NCBI GenBank assembly: GCA_947623175.1
Contig: CANQGK010000004.1
Location: forward strand, 1-64,000
DNA: 64,000 nt
DNA from: an uncultured Clostridia bacterium
GTDB taxonomy: Bacteria; Bacillota; Clostridia; Oscillospirales; Acutalibacteraceae
Direction of reading: 5' to 3'
Numbering within the stretch: the stretch's first letter is position 1; every line of letters starts with the position of its first letter. Shown here in pieces: positions 50,638-59,446 of the stretch. Both the position numbers and the translations under genes were made by a program. Below the pieces are notes generated by a model, which saw only the letters and a program-made list of their open reading frames with translations, did no database searches and was not told where the DNA came from.

Positions 50638-51905
50638 CCGTCATCGCCGCCTTTGTGATTTTTATAAGTTTTGATAAGACAGTCCTCTATAGACGCCTGA
50701 TTTTTGATTATATCCTCCGCAAACGCGCGGCAATTCGGAGCGCCGCATGAGCCGCAGTCTATGCCCGGCAGCTCCTGCCGCAGCTTCTGTATTTCGGACA
50801 TCATTCGCATAGATTCCGCCATGCTGTCGCTGAGTCTCGAAATAGGCTTGTACTCGGGCAGGTCGTCGAACAAAATATCCTCCGGTAATTTTCGCTCTTC
50901 CGATTTTGAAAGAAAATTCTGCGATACCGGCAGATATTTTCGCAAGGTTTGCAGCCGCGCCTTGGCGATAAACGGATTTTGAATGGTTAAAACGCCGCCT
51001 ACACAGCCGCCGGCGCAGGCGTTAAGCTCGATAAATTCGAGCGGAGGAATATTGCCGTTTTCAACCTGGTCAAGGACGCGAATAACGTTTTCTATACCGT
51101 CCGCCGCCAAATAACTGTCGTTAAAAATAGCGGTCGCTTCCCCGCCCGTGGCAGCCCAGCCTATTCCTATAATACCGGAATGCGAAAGGGATTTCACCTC
51201 GTCGCCGTATTTCATCGCGGAAATAAGCTGGAAATAAATATCGTTTATGGATACCACAAGGTCAACCTTGCTTTTATAACCGGCAAATCCGTTTTTAACG
51301 TAGCTCACTTTAGCGGGGCATGGCGATATAAAGCATACGCCGATATCCCCGTCAGTAAGCTCCGGGTGCTCCTCGAGCGCTTTTTTACGCGCCATCGCGG
51401 CGGCGACCTCCATGGGAGGCAGTATATGTATAATGTTGGCTTTAAGGGACGGAAACCGCAGTCCTATCAAGCGCAAAATGGCGGGACAAGCCGAGCTTAT
51501 AGCCGGCTTTTTGACGTTTTCATCCTTCAAATAAATTCTCGTATAAGCCGAAACTATTTCGGCGGCGCGCGAAACCTCAAAAACGTCGTCAAAACCGATT
51601 TTCAAAAGACCGTCAAGAACAAAATCAACATCGTCCAGATTATCAAACTGTCCGTAAAGAGTGGGAGCCGGCAGGGCAATTTTCCATTTGAATTTATCCA
51701 TACCGGAAAGCTTGCCGCATTTGGCTTTTTTCGCATTATTCGGGCATACGCGTATACATTCGCCGCAATCGATGCACCGTTCCTGATTGATGACGGCATG
51801 ATTATCGCGAATACGTATAGCTTCTGTGGGACAATGCTTCAAACAGGTGGTACATCCGTTGCATTTATCAAAATCCAAATAAACTGAATGTTCATATATG
51901 TTCAT
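50634..51905 (-). CDS. hydS: HydS-like sensory [FeFe] hydrogenase homologue
   Basis: The 423-residue protein has two N-terminal [4Fe-4S] motifs (CNGCTTCLKHCP, CIDCGECIRVCP), then a degenerate H-cluster domain: SSACPAI at 137-143, ISPCPAK at 193-199 and LNACAGGC at 294-301. The four H-cluster Cys (140, 196, 297, 301) remain but surrounding residues differ from catalytic enzymes. A C-terminal Fe-S domain (GIDCGSCGAPNCRAFAEDI) lies near 381-399, and the PAS domain seen in many group C proteins is absent. This fits a putative H2 or redox sensor. It heads the four-base-overlap block with DRTGG, PHP and HATPase genes. Confidence 0.85.
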   Translation of the reverse strand: MNIYEHSVYLDFDKCNGCTTCLKHCPTEAIRIRDNHAVINQERCIDCGECIRVCPNNAKKAKCGKLSGMDKFKWKIALPAPTLYGQFDNLDDVDFVLDGLLKIGFDDVFEVSRAAEIVSAYTRIYLKDENVKKPAISSACPAILRLIGLRFPSLKANIIHILPPMEVAAAMARKKALEEHPELTDGDIGVCFISPCPAKVSYVKNGFAGYKSKVDLVVSINDIYFQLISAMKYGDEVKSLSHSGIIGIGWAATGGEATAIFNDSYLAADGIENVIRVLDQVENGNIPPLEFIELNACAGGCVGGVLTIQNPFIAKARLQTLRKYLPVSQNFLSKSEERKLPEDILFDDLPEYKPISRLSDSMAESMRMMSEIQKLRQELPGIDCGSCGAPNCRAFAEDIIKNQASIEDCLIKTYKNHKGGDDG

Positions 51906-51924
51906 AAATATACCTGCCGAAAAA

Positions 51925-52350
51925 TCAGTTAATATTAACCCTCATAGTGATATCGGTGCCTTCGCCGACTACAGACTGAACGGTCATATAATCGGTATAC
52001 CGCTTCATATTCGGAAGCCCCATTCCGGCGCCGAAGCCCAAGGAACGAATCGTATCGGTAGCGGTGGAAAAGCCCTCCTGCATAGCCTGATCGATGTCCT
52101 TTATTCCGGGGCCGTGGTCCTTAAGGATTATTTCAATGTAATCTTCGGTTACGTTGACGTCGGCAGTGCCGCCGCCCGCGTGAATAACCATATTGATTTC
52201 GCCTTCGTACATGGCGATGGAAACGCGCCGTATAATTTCGGGCGGAAGCCCTAACTGCCTTAAATTCTTTTTCACCTGAACCGACGCCTGACCTGCCGAG
52301 GTAAAATCCTCATGGTCTACGTCGAAGTGGAAATTAAGTACCTCAGACAT
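51925..52350 (-). CDS. RsbW/SpoIIAB-like ATP-binding protein
   Basis: The 141-residue protein is a small GHKL ATPase (N box region IAMYEGEINMVIHAG, G1 box KDHGPGIKD, G2 box LGFGAGMGLP) of the anti-sigma/serine kinase type. It would phosphorylate or bind a partner protein; no anti-anti-sigma factor is encoded here. The first DRTGG gene overlaps its start by 8 bases. This is the second ATPase of the operon, of a different type from the one at 49041. Confidence 0.85.
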   Translation of the reverse strand: MSEVLNFHFDVDHEDFTSAGQASVQVKKNLRQLGLPPEIIRRVSIAMYEGEINMVIHAGGGTADVNVTEDYIEIILKDHGPGIKDIDQAMQEGFSTATDTIRSLGFGAGMGLPNMKRYTDYMTVQSVVGEGTDITMRVNIN

Positions 52351-52699
52351 TTTTGACTCTGTTTCCTACAAGTCCGTTGGTAAAAAGTATACCGCAGGCC
52401 TCGTACATTCTTTTTTTGGTCGCCATTAAAACAATTCCGCTTTCCTTTGCAAGCTCAATCATTTCGGCAGTCGGGATTTTTGAGCGAACAAAGACTATGC
52501 ATTTCATATCCATCATTTCGGCAGTACGAACCACCTGTGAATTTACAAGACCTGTAAGCAATACCGCCTGATCCTTAACGTAAGCCAAAACGTCGCTCAT
52601 CATGTCGCTTCCGCAAGCGGAGTAAACATGACGCGTAAGCTCTTCCTCACAGCAAATTACGTCTGCTTCCAATAATTCTTTGATAGTACTGATTTTCAT
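52343..52699 (-). CDS. DRTGG-domain protein (first copy in operon)
   Basis: The 118-residue protein has the DRTGG-type sequence GSDMMSDVLAYVKDQAVLLT and CIVFVRSKIPTAEMIELAKE. It begins 36 bases after hydC. It is similar in plan but not closely alike to the second copy (50311), so they may form a heteromeric ligand sensor. Function is inferred from gene order. Confidence 0.78.
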   Translation of the reverse strand: MKISTIKELLEADVICCEEELTRHVYSACGSDMMSDVLAYVKDQAVLLTGLVNSQVVRTAEMMDMKCIVFVRSKIPTAEMIELAKESGIVLMATKKRMYEACGILFTNGLVGNRVKNV

Positions 52700-52734
52700 A
52701 ATACAAGCCTTATCCCTTCGGGAAGAAATTTTAA

Positions 52735-53238
52735 TTAACCGGCAAATCCGTATTTTTCGAGAATACCGTCGACGTCGTCAACCGTAAGGCGACCGTATAC
52801 CTCGTCGTTCACGGTAAGAACGGGAGCCAACCCGCAGGCGCCTATGCAGCGGCAGGCAGTAAGCGAAAACTTACCGTCGGCGGTACATTCATCCGCACCG
52901 ATTCCGAGCTTTTCGCTTAACTTATCGAAAATATCGCCCGAACCCTTCACATAGCAAGCCGTACCGAGACATACGGAAATGTTGTAATCACCCTTGGGTG
53001 AAAGTGAAAACTGAGCATAAAAAGTAGCTACACCGTAAACCTTTTCAAGCGGTACGTCCATACCCTCCGCTATCATGGTCTGCACTTCTATGGGAAGATA
53101 ACCGTAAATTTCCTGAGCTTCCTGCATAACCGTCATCAAAAGACTTTTGTCATGAGCGCTCGATTCGATTATTTCCCTCAGCTTTTTTTCCTGTTCAGCC
53201 GTTCCCTTAAAAGGGAGTTTACTGATCTTCTTCAGCAT
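52735..53238 (-). CDS. hydC: HydC (NuoE-like) [2Fe-2S] subunit of the hydrogenase complex
   Basis: The 167-residue protein has a helical N-terminal domain (IYGYLPIEVQ) and a thioredoxin-like [2Fe-2S] domain with Cys in CLGTACYV and CRCIGACGLAP. It is the NuoE-like partner of HydB. It opens the ten-gene operon; GGAGGA lies 9 bases before the ATG. Separation of hydC from hydB and hydA by seven other genes is notable. Confidence 0.94.
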   Translation of the reverse strand: MLKKISKLPFKGTAEQEKKLREIIESSAHDKSLLMTVMQEAQEIYGYLPIEVQTMIAEGMDVPLEKVYGVATFYAQFSLSPKGDYNISVCLGTACYVKGSGDIFDKLSEKLGIGADECTADGKFSLTACRCIGACGLAPVLTVNDEVYGRLTVDDVDGILEKYGFAG

Positions 53239-53314
53239 GAAACCGAATCCTCCTCTGAATAGTTATATATGCATACCTTACCGAAAATTCAATAAGATAA
53301 TATCATACAAAGTA

Positions 53315-53343
53315 ATTATAACATACAAATTATAATTTGAAAA
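53315..53343 (-). promoter_or_regulatory. Probable promoter of the hydrogenase operon
   Basis: On the minus strand TTTTCA (53338-53343) and TATAAT (53315-53320) are 17 bp apart, 77 bases before the hydC ATG. A partial dyad with TTGTTAA lies about 20 bases further upstream (53361-53378), where a redox repressor could bind. Confidence 0.55.
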
Positions 53344-53402
53344 CCCTTTTTTATTAAAAAAAGTTATTTTTTTAACAAAACCGTCGAAAAAATTAAAATA
53401 CC

Positions 53403-53441
53403 AAAAAAATAAGGCTGCCTACCTTTAAGTAGAACAGCCTT
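53403..53441 (-). terminator. Terminator of the rpsB-tsf operon
   Basis: On the minus strand AAGGCTG and CAGCCTT pair around an inner CTAC/GTAG stem and are followed by ATTTTTTT. It lies 14 bases after the tsf stop. Confidence 0.85.
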
Positions 53442-53454
53442 TTATGCTTTAAAA

Positions 53455-54366
53455 TTATTTAACCATACCGGCAACTTCGGCGGCAAAGTCGTCTACGCGC
53501 TTTTCGATGCCCTCGCCCTTTTCGAAACGAACGAAGGACGCGATTTTAATATCTGCGCCGAGCTCTTTGGCGGTATTTGCAACATACTTGCCGACGTTAA
53601 TGTCGCCGTCCATAACGAATGCCTGCTCAACAAGGCAGTTTTCCTTATAGTATTTGCCGATTTTACCGTCGACGATTTTACCGAGAACAGCCTCGGGCTT
53701 GTTTGCCATTTTGGGATCTTCCTTCATCTGAGCGATAAGAATTTCCTTCTCCTTGGCAAGCACTTCCGCGGGAACGGAAGCCTCGTCCAGATAAGAGGGG
53801 TTCATAGCCGCAACCTGCATGGCGATATTTTTACCCATTGTAACAAAATCCGCATTGTCGGCGTCAAGCGAAGTCTCGAAATTAACGAGAACGCCGATTT
53901 TACCGCCGGCGTGAACGTAAGATACAACCTTACCCTCGACTCTTTCAAAGCGGCGGATTTTAATGTTTTCACGAATGGCGAGGAATAATTCCTGCACCAT
54001 TTCCTCGACGGTCTTTCCGTCCTTTTTACAGGCAAGAAGCGCGTCAACGTCGGCGGGATTTTGCTCCGCAACTATGGCGGCGACATCAGCGGCAAGCGCC
54101 TTAAATCCGTCACCGTTGGCAACAAAGTCGGTTTCGCTGTTAAGCTCGACAATAGCGCCTATATTACCCTTTGTGTATGCGCAAACCGTACCCTCGGCGG
54201 CAATGCGCGAAGCTTTTTTGGCTTGCGAGGCAAGACCTTTCTCTCTCAAATAATCTGCCGCGGCGTCCATATCGCCGTCGGTTTCGGTAAGCGCCTTTTT
54301 ACAGTCCATCATACCGCAGCCGGTCTTTTCTCTTAAAGCCTGAACATCTTTAGCAGTAAAAGCCAT
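53455..54366 (-). CDS. tsf: Elongation factor Ts
   Basis: The 303-residue protein starts MAFTAKDVQALREKTGCGMM, the invariant EF-Ts N-terminus, followed by DCKKALTETDGD. It exchanges GDP for GTP on EF-Tu in the cytoplasm. Core and C-terminal motifs (ELNSETDFVA, NIAMQVAAMNP) are complete and the length is normal. It is co-transcribed with rpsB, 20 bases downstream of it, with a GGAGG site. Confidence 0.98.
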   Translation of the reverse strand: MAFTAKDVQALREKTGCGMMDCKKALTETDGDMDAAADYLREKGLASQAKKASRIAAEGTVCAYTKGNIGAIVELNSETDFVANGDGFKALAADVAAIVAEQNPADVDALLACKKDGKTVEEMVQELFLAIRENIKIRRFERVEGKVVSYVHAGGKIGVLVNFETSLDADNADFVTMGKNIAMQVAAMNPSYLDEASVPAEVLAKEKEILIAQMKEDPKMANKPEAVLGKIVDGKIGKYYKENCLVEQAFVMDGDINVGKYVANTAKELGADIKIASFVRFEKGEGIEKRVDDFAAEVAGMVK

Positions 54367-54386
54367 TTTAGTTTCCTCCGAATAAA

Positions 54387-55175
54387 TTATTCCGCCTCGG
54401 CGGGTGCAGCTTCCTCGGCTGCTTCTTCGACAGCGTCCTCTGCGATTTCTTCCTCGGCTTCGTCCTCGTCGTTAGCCGCAGTACCCATTTCGCTGCCCTG
54501 TCTGCCCTCGATTACGGCAGCCGCCATTGTTTCGGCGATAAGCTTAACCGCGCGAATGGCGTCGTCGTTACCGGGGATTACCGCGTCGATTTCGTCCGGA
54601 TCGCAGTTGGTATCAACGATAGCTACGATCGGAATACCGAGCTTTTTCGCTTCCGCAACGGCAATTCTTTCCTTGCGGGGGTCTACTATAAAGAGCGCTC
54701 CGGGGAGCTTTTTCATATCCTGAATACCGCCGAGGAACTTCTCAAGCTTTTCGATTTCGAGGTTAAGCTTAATAACTTCCTTTTTGGGCAAAAGCTCGAA
54801 GGTGCCGTCGTCACGCATTGCGCGAAGCTGATTAAGACGGGCGATTCTCGTGCGAATGGTTGTAAAGTTTGTGAGCATACCGCCAAGCCAACGTGCGTTA
54901 ACGTAGGGCATGCCGCAATGCTCGGCTTCCTCCTTGATGGAATCCTGAGCCTGCTTTTTGGTTCCTACGAACAGAATTTCGCCGCCTTCTGCGGCAATTT
55001 CGCGAACGAACATATAAGCGTCGTTGAGCTTTTTAACCGTTTTTTGAAGGTCGATGATGTAAATTCCGTTGCGTTCGGTGAAAATGTACTCCGCCATTTT
55101 CGGGTTCCAGCGTCTTGTCTGATGTCCGAAATGAACACCGGCTTCAAGAAGCTGTTTCATTGATACTACTGCCAT
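54387..55175 (-). CDS. rpsB: 30S ribosomal protein S2
   Basis: The 262-residue protein has the S2 hallmarks [34 protein letters not shown] and [20 protein letters not shown]. The last 35 residues form an acidic Ala/Glu tail longer than in many homologues. It binds the 30S subunit head. AGGAGG precedes the ATG. It is the first gene of the rpsB-tsf operon, with a 125-base leader. Confidence 0.98.
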   Translation of the reverse strand: MAVVSMKQLLEAGVHFGHQTRRWNPKMAEYIFTERNGIYIIDLQKTVKKLNDAYMFVREIAAEGGEILFVGTKKQAQDSIKEEAEHCGMPYVNARWLGGMLTNFTTIRTRIARLNQLRAMRDDGTFELLPKKEVIKLNLEIEKLEKFLGGIQDMKKLPGALFIVDPRKERIAVAEAKKLGIPIVAIVDTNCDPDEIDAVIPGNDDAIRAVKLIAETMAAAVIEGRQGSEMGTAANDEDEAEEEIAEDAVEEAAEEAAPAEAE

Positions 55176-55300
55176 AATTTTTCCTCCTGAGGTTTTTCCT
55201 CCATCCCGCCTAACGTCTCAGTAAATCGCCGGGCACGGCAACACCTGTGAAACTCAAACGGAATGTGTGTTTTTATTTGCCGTTTTTCAACAGCCGATAA

Positions 55301-55329
55301 ATTATATCATAAAACCGTTCGTTTTGCAA
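55301..55329 (-). promoter_or_regulatory. Promoter of rpsB-tsf
   Basis: On the minus strand TTGCAA (55324-55329) and TATAAT (55301-55306) are 17 bp apart. The roughly 120-base leader that follows contains short inverted segments and could carry autoregulation by S2, but I cannot define a specific structure. Confidence 0.75.
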
Positions 55330-55362
55330 GCATTATTTTGATTTTTTGCAAAAAATCCGGAT

Positions 55363-55848
55363 TTATATCTGCGCGCGAACGTTTATGAAATATTCCTGTG
55401 AAGAATTGACGACCTTATCTATCATTTCTTTTTTGATTTCAAGCTCCGATTCGCATCTGATTATCTTTAAAACATCCGCTTTGGCGGCTTCGGATTTTCC
55501 CAAAATCAAATTTATGAGCTCCTTGGTAATCGGATTATCGGATTTTGCGGAAAGTGAATTGCAGGCGGAGGCGGCGGATATTAGGATTTTGCCTATTGCC
55601 TTGGCGCCGTACTCAAAATCGGGCGAAGGCTCGGTTTTTGCAGCTTTCGGCGCTTGCGCCGCCTGAGCCGCAGCCTCATCCCGTATTTCGTCAGACGCGT
55701 TTGATTTTAAATCTTCGTTTTCCTTTACAAGCTCCGATACGCGGGATAAAAGGTATTTGTTTTTTTCTTCCAATTCCTTTAAACGGGTATTAAGCTTTTG
55801 CGTTTCGTCTTTTAAATTATCGTATAATTCTTTGAAATCGTCGTTCAT
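55363..55848 (-). CDS. Coiled-coil protein, unknown function
   Basis: The 161-residue soluble protein has an N-terminal coiled coil (about residues 5-50, ELYDNLKDETQKLNTRLKEL), an Ala/Pro-rich linker, and a helical C-terminal half. The layout recalls small division- or wall-associated scaffold proteins, but I do not recognise the family. It follows the VanZ gene by 12 bases and shares its operon. Confidence 0.65.
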   Translation of the reverse strand: MNDDFKELYDNLKDETQKLNTRLKELEEKNKYLLSRVSELVKENEDLKSNASDEIRDEAAAQAAQAPKAAKTEPSPDFEYGAKAIGKILISAASACNSLSAKSDNPITKELINLILGKSEAAKADVLKIIRCESELEIKKEMIDKVVNSSQEYFINVRAQI

Positions 55849-55860
55849 GTAAAACCGCCC

Positions 55861-56337
55861 TTATGAATATTTTTTAAACCGCTTGACTTTTAAAAACAGG
55901 CTTAAAATAAGTATGGCAAAAGCCGAACCGCAAAAATCTATCAACACGTCGCGCACCTCTCCGCTTCTGCCGGGGATAAAAAGCTGATGTATTTCGTCGC
56001 TCGCCGCGTATACTAAGCAAATTGCGGCGGAAAACAATAAGCGCAATTTCAATGGTATTTTCGTATAGGTTATAAGCGTAAAGAAGCTTAAGGCGCCCAA
56101 TACGGCATACAGGGTGAAATGGGCGGCTTTTCGCACCCAAATATGGTAGGGCGCAATAAAGCTTAACTGTTCGGCTTCGGTTAAATTATTGAAATCGGGA
56201 TAAAAAATTTTAACTGCCGTTATTATAAATCCCGTACTCGTATCGGATGAGGTATCGGCATTTTCCGCCGACAGCGAAAATATCAGGCACATCCACAAAA
56301 GCAATAATATTACCGTAACCGTTCTGAAAATTTTCAA
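55861..56337 (-). CDS. VanZ-family membrane protein
   Basis: The 158-residue protein has four transmembrane helices and the VanZ pattern RKAAHFTLYAVLGAL plus SDEIHQLFIPGRSGEVRDVL. Chromosomal VanZ-like proteins are common in Clostridia and are linked to glycopeptide tolerance in one case; here the role is unknown. The start is TTG 56337 after GGGGGAT. Confidence 0.85.
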   Translation of the reverse strand: MKIFRTVTVILLLLWMCLIFSLSAENADTSSDTSTGFIITAVKIFYPDFNNLTEAEQLSFIAPYHIWVRKAAHFTLYAVLGALSFFTLITYTKIPLKLRLLFSAAICLVYAASDEIHQLFIPGRSGEVRDVLIDFCGSAFAILILSLFLKVKRFKKYS

Positions 56338-56360
56338 AATTATCCCCCGTCAATATTTAA

Positions 56361-56390
56361 GCCGACACCGTCGAAAAAACGGTGACGGCT
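56361..56390. terminator. Hairpin between the M23 hydrolase and VanZ genes
   Basis: GCCGACACCGT pairs with ACGGTGACGGC (one A-A mismatch) around a short A-rich loop. The plus-strand side is followed by TTTT, the minus-strand side by TTAAATATT, so it may be a weak terminator of the ftsEX-M23 operon. Confidence 0.6.
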
Positions 56391-56415
56391 TTTAATAATT
56401 GAAGTAAGTTAAAAA

Positions 56416-57618
56416 TCAGGATTTGCTGTAAAATCTCATCGGGTTAACGTAAGTGCCGTTGACCGCTATACCCAAATGCAGATGAAATCCCGTAGACCAG
56501 CCGGTACTGCCGACGTAGCCTATAACCTGACCTTTTTTAACTGTGGCGCCCGTGCTTACCGCGGTAGTCGCCATATGACCGTAAACCGCAACGTAGGTGT
56601 TGCCGTCCTTGGTGCCGTGGTTGATTCGAACGTAATTGCCGAAGCCTCCGCCGCAGCCGTCATAGCCCTTTCCGTAGTTGTGCGGGCAGGAATTGTTGGA
56701 CTGTATAACCACGCCGTCGGCAATGGCGAGAATGGGTTTACCCGAAATTCCGCCGCCCGAAATATCTATACCGTCGTGGTGACCTTTGTGCACCGAGTCG
56801 TTGCTCTGGAAGCCCGCCGTTATATTATAATATCCCGAAACGGGCCACAAGAAGGTACCGCCGGTGTAAACGAAGGAGGTGCCGCCGGCAGACGCCATGG
56901 ACGCTAAGGTGCGCTGATATTCCTTTATCTGCTTCTCGATTTTCGCGTTATCGTTTTCAAGTCCGGACTGTTCGGAATTTATACTGTTGATAACCGACTG
57001 TATGGAGCGGTTGTCCGCCATAAGCTCGTTTTGCTTTTCGGTGGCGATTTTTTTGATTTCGACCTGTTCGTTTAAAAGCTTATCGTTTTCTTTCTGTTTT
57101 TCCTCAAGCTTTTTGATCGCTTCGACAAGGTTTTCTATAAGCTTTTTATCTCTTGCGGAAACGCTTGCCACCATCTGAGACAGCTGTAAAAACGAAGCGA
57201 AATCGTCCGCTCCCAAAAGCACCTGAACGTTGCTTTCGGTATTGCTCATATAAATTGCGCGCAGACGCTTTTTAAAGCTTAATTTATCGGCTTCGATTTG
57301 CTTGTTGTTCTTGTCGATTTCCGTCTTGTTAGCCGCGATTTTAGCGTTGATTTTTGAAATTTCGGCGTTGCATGCGTTTATTTCGCGCTGAACGACGGCG
57401 ATTTTCTTTTCGATAGCTTCCTTAAGCTTTTGCTGTTCGTTGATTTTTCCCTGAAGGCTTTTGATTTCGCTTTCAAGCTTTTTGGACTCCGATTCGAGCC
57501 CGCTTATATTCTGTCTGATTTCCGAAGCGGAAGCGGCGCCTATGCGCAAGGATACCGCCCCGAAAAATATCGAAAACGTTAAAACAAGCGATAATAATCT
57601 GATAATATTTCTTTTCAT
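56416..57618 (-). CDS. EnvC/PcsB-like M23 peptidoglycan hydrolase
   Basis: The 400-residue secreted protein has a signal peptide (to about residue 28), a long coiled coil (about 32-250) and a C-terminal LytM/M23 domain. Zinc ligands are visible in HKGHHDGIDISGG and HLHLGI with YGHMA between. FtsEX proteins bind such coiled coils to switch on wall cutting at division. Here the gene is directly downstream of ftsE-ftsX, which supports that partnership. The length fits EnvC. The coiled coil is strongly charged (KKLESEIKSLQGKINEQQKL). Confidence 0.9.
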   Translation of the reverse strand: MKRNIIRLLSLVLTFSIFFGAVSLRIGAASASEIRQNISGLESESKKLESEIKSLQGKINEQQKLKEAIEKKIAVVQREINACNAEISKINAKIAANKTEIDKNNKQIEADKLSFKKRLRAIYMSNTESNVQVLLGADDFASFLQLSQMVASVSARDKKLIENLVEAIKKLEEKQKENDKLLNEQVEIKKIATEKQNELMADNRSIQSVINSINSEQSGLENDNAKIEKQIKEYQRTLASMASAGGTSFVYTGGTFLWPVSGYYNITAGFQSNDSVHKGHHDGIDISGGGISGKPILAIADGVVIQSNNSCPHNYGKGYDGCGGGFGNYVRINHGTKDGNTYVAVYGHMATTAVSTGATVKKGQVIGYVGSTGWSTGFHLHLGIAVNGTYVNPMRFYSKS

Positions 57619-57646
57619 GCTTATTCCCCTTTAAAGAATAATGCCG

Positions 57647-58705
57647 TTAAATGGCGGCAAATTCACTGCCTTCCTTGCGCAGATATTTGCTTATCATAAT
57701 AACGCTGCCCAAGACGCCGGCAAAAATACCTATGCCTACGAATACCAAAAGCAAAAGCCACGCCATATCGCCGTATTTTACGATATCGGTGGTACCGAGT
57801 GTGGATTTTAAGGTTTCGGTTGCCACCCTGTAGCAGAAGTAGAGAAGCCCCTCGGCTATAACCGCCGAAATAAGACCTATTATAACGCCCTCCACCACAA
57901 ACGGAATTCTTACAAAAGCGTCGGTAGCGCCCACCGCCTTCATAATGCTTATGTCGAGCTTGCGGTTATACATTGTGACGCGTATCGTGTTGGAAACGAT
58001 AACGAGCGAAATTACCATGAGAATAGCGATTATCCATATGCCGGCAACCCCTATTCCGTTTTTTATGGCGTTGATTTTTTCCGCCAGATCGTCCTGCGAC
58101 TGTATGACGTCGATACCCTCGAGCCCCTCTATTTGCTTTACGGTTTCGTCAAAATAAGCCATATCCTTCATTTTTACCTTGGCGGCGCATGACATCGGGT
58201 TTCCGTATTCCTCGTCGAGGAAGGTAAAATACTTTTCCTGTCCTTCGAGCATAGAGCTCTTTACATTATCGAGCCCCTCCTCGCTCGAGACGAAGGTGAC
58301 CTCGGCGACGTTATCGAGCTTTTCGATTTCTTTGCAAAGCGCCTTTGCTTCCTCTTCGTTGTGGATTATATAATCCGAAGGCTTAATGCCGTTTTTATCG
58401 GCGGCGTCGGATTTATCCGTCGAGTCGGACGAGGTGTTTTCGGAAGAATTGCCGGAAGCGGTATCGTCCGCCTGGTTTTCTTCGCTGTAGAGTGCCCAAT
58501 TATAGTCCTTCATATATGCCATGACAACGTTTTGCTGTTCGAGCGCGCCGATGGCTTTGGCTACGTTTTCGGAAATTAAAATGGCGAGACCTATTATTAC
58601 CATGCATGCCACAAGCACGCCTATGGACGCCAATGACATAAGCCGGTTAACCCAGGCGCTTTTTACGCCCTCGCCGGTAAGATACTTAACACTGCCCAAA
58701 TTCAT
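57647..58705 (-). CDS. ftsX: Cell-division ABC transporter permease FtsX
   Basis: The 352-residue protein has four transmembrane helices (first near 25-47, the other three after about 220) and the extracellular domain typical of FtsX. An additional low-complexity insert (about residues 78-115, rich in Ser, Asp and Asn) extends that domain. FtsX passes conformational signals from FtsE to a periplasmic or surface hydrolase. The ATG overlaps the ftsE stop by four bases; GGAGGTGACC is its ribosome-binding site. Confidence 0.94.
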   Translation of the reverse strand: MNLGSVKYLTGEGVKSAWVNRLMSLASIGVLVACMVIIGLAILISENVAKAIGALEQQNVVMAYMKDYNWALYSEENQADDTASGNSSENTSSDSTDKSDAADKNGIKPSDYIIHNEEEAKALCKEIEKLDNVAEVTFVSSEEGLDNVKSSMLEGQEKYFTFLDEEYGNPMSCAAKVKMKDMAYFDETVKQIEGLEGIDVIQSQDDLAEKINAIKNGIGVAGIWIIAILMVISLVIVSNTIRVTMYNRKLDISIMKAVGATDAFVRIPFVVEGVIIGLISAVIAEGLLYFCYRVATETLKSTLGTTDIVKYGDMAWLLLLVFVGIGIFAGVLGSVIMISKYLRKEGSEFAAI

Positions 58706-59427
58706 TGAAGGTCACCTCCGGCGTTATCGGCAATAATTTTACCGCCGTCAAGCATAATCACGCGATGCTGAAAATCGCGCACTAAGTTATGGTCATGCGT
58801 AACCATTAAAACGGTGGTGCCCTGTTTGTTTATTTCGGTAAGCATATTTACTATTTCATAAGACATATTGGGGTCAACGTTGCCGGTAGGCTCGTCCGCG
58901 ATTATCAAATCGGGATGATTTACGAGCGCACGGGCAAGACCGACGCGCTGCTGTTCGCCGCCGGAGAGCTGATTGGGCATCGAACGCGCTTTATCGCCGA
59001 GGCCCACCTTGCTTAACGCCTTGGTCACCTCGCGGCGAACGTCTCTGCCGGTCGCGCCCACGACGTACATTGCGAAAGCGACGTTTTGAAAAACGGTCAT
59101 AGTGGGTATAAGCCGGAAATCCTGAAAAACTATACCCATGGTGCGCCGAAGCATCGGAACCTGCTTGCGCTTCATTTTGGTTAAATTAAAGCCGTTTACG
59201 TTTATAATGCCGGTATTTGCCTTTTCTTCGCGCATAATAAGCTTCATAAACGTGCTTTTGCCCGCGCCCGAAGAACCTACCACAAAAACAAATTCTCCGT
59301 AATTTATCTTAATATTTATATCCTCTAAAGCGTGCGTTCCTCCGGGATAGGTTTTGGAAACGCCGCGAAATTCTATTATGGGCTTACTCGCCTGTGAAAA
59401 ATCGCCGCTTATAATCTGTTCTTCCAT
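58702..59427 (-). CDS. ftsE: Cell-division ATP-binding protein FtsE
   Basis: The 241-residue protein has Walker A VGSSGAGKSTFMKLI, the ABC signature LSGGEQQRVGLARAL and Walker B LIIADEPTGNVDP. FtsE-specific features include PTMTVFQNVAFAM. It is the cytoplasmic ATPase that drives FtsX. The ribosome-binding site is weak (AGGAATGAA), which may limit the amount. It starts the ftsE-ftsX-M23 operon. Confidence 0.96.
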   Translation of the reverse strand: MEEQIISGDFSQASKPIIEFRGVSKTYPGGTHALEDINIKINYGEFVFVVGSSGAGKSTFMKLIMREEKANTGIINVNGFNLTKMKRKQVPMLRRTMGIVFQDFRLIPTMTVFQNVAFAMYVVGATGRDVRREVTKALSKVGLGDKARSMPNQLSGGEQQRVGLARALVNHPDLIIADEPTGNVDPNMSYEIVNMLTEINKQGTTVLMVTHDHNLVRDFQHRVIMLDGGKIIADNAGGDLQ

Positions 59428-59446
59428 TTATTTATAATTCATTCCT

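Noticed and set aside
55176-55300. A defined ribosomal-protein or riboswitch leader before rpsB
   Set aside because: The leader has the right length but I could not find a known structure by eye; a covariance-model search would be needed.
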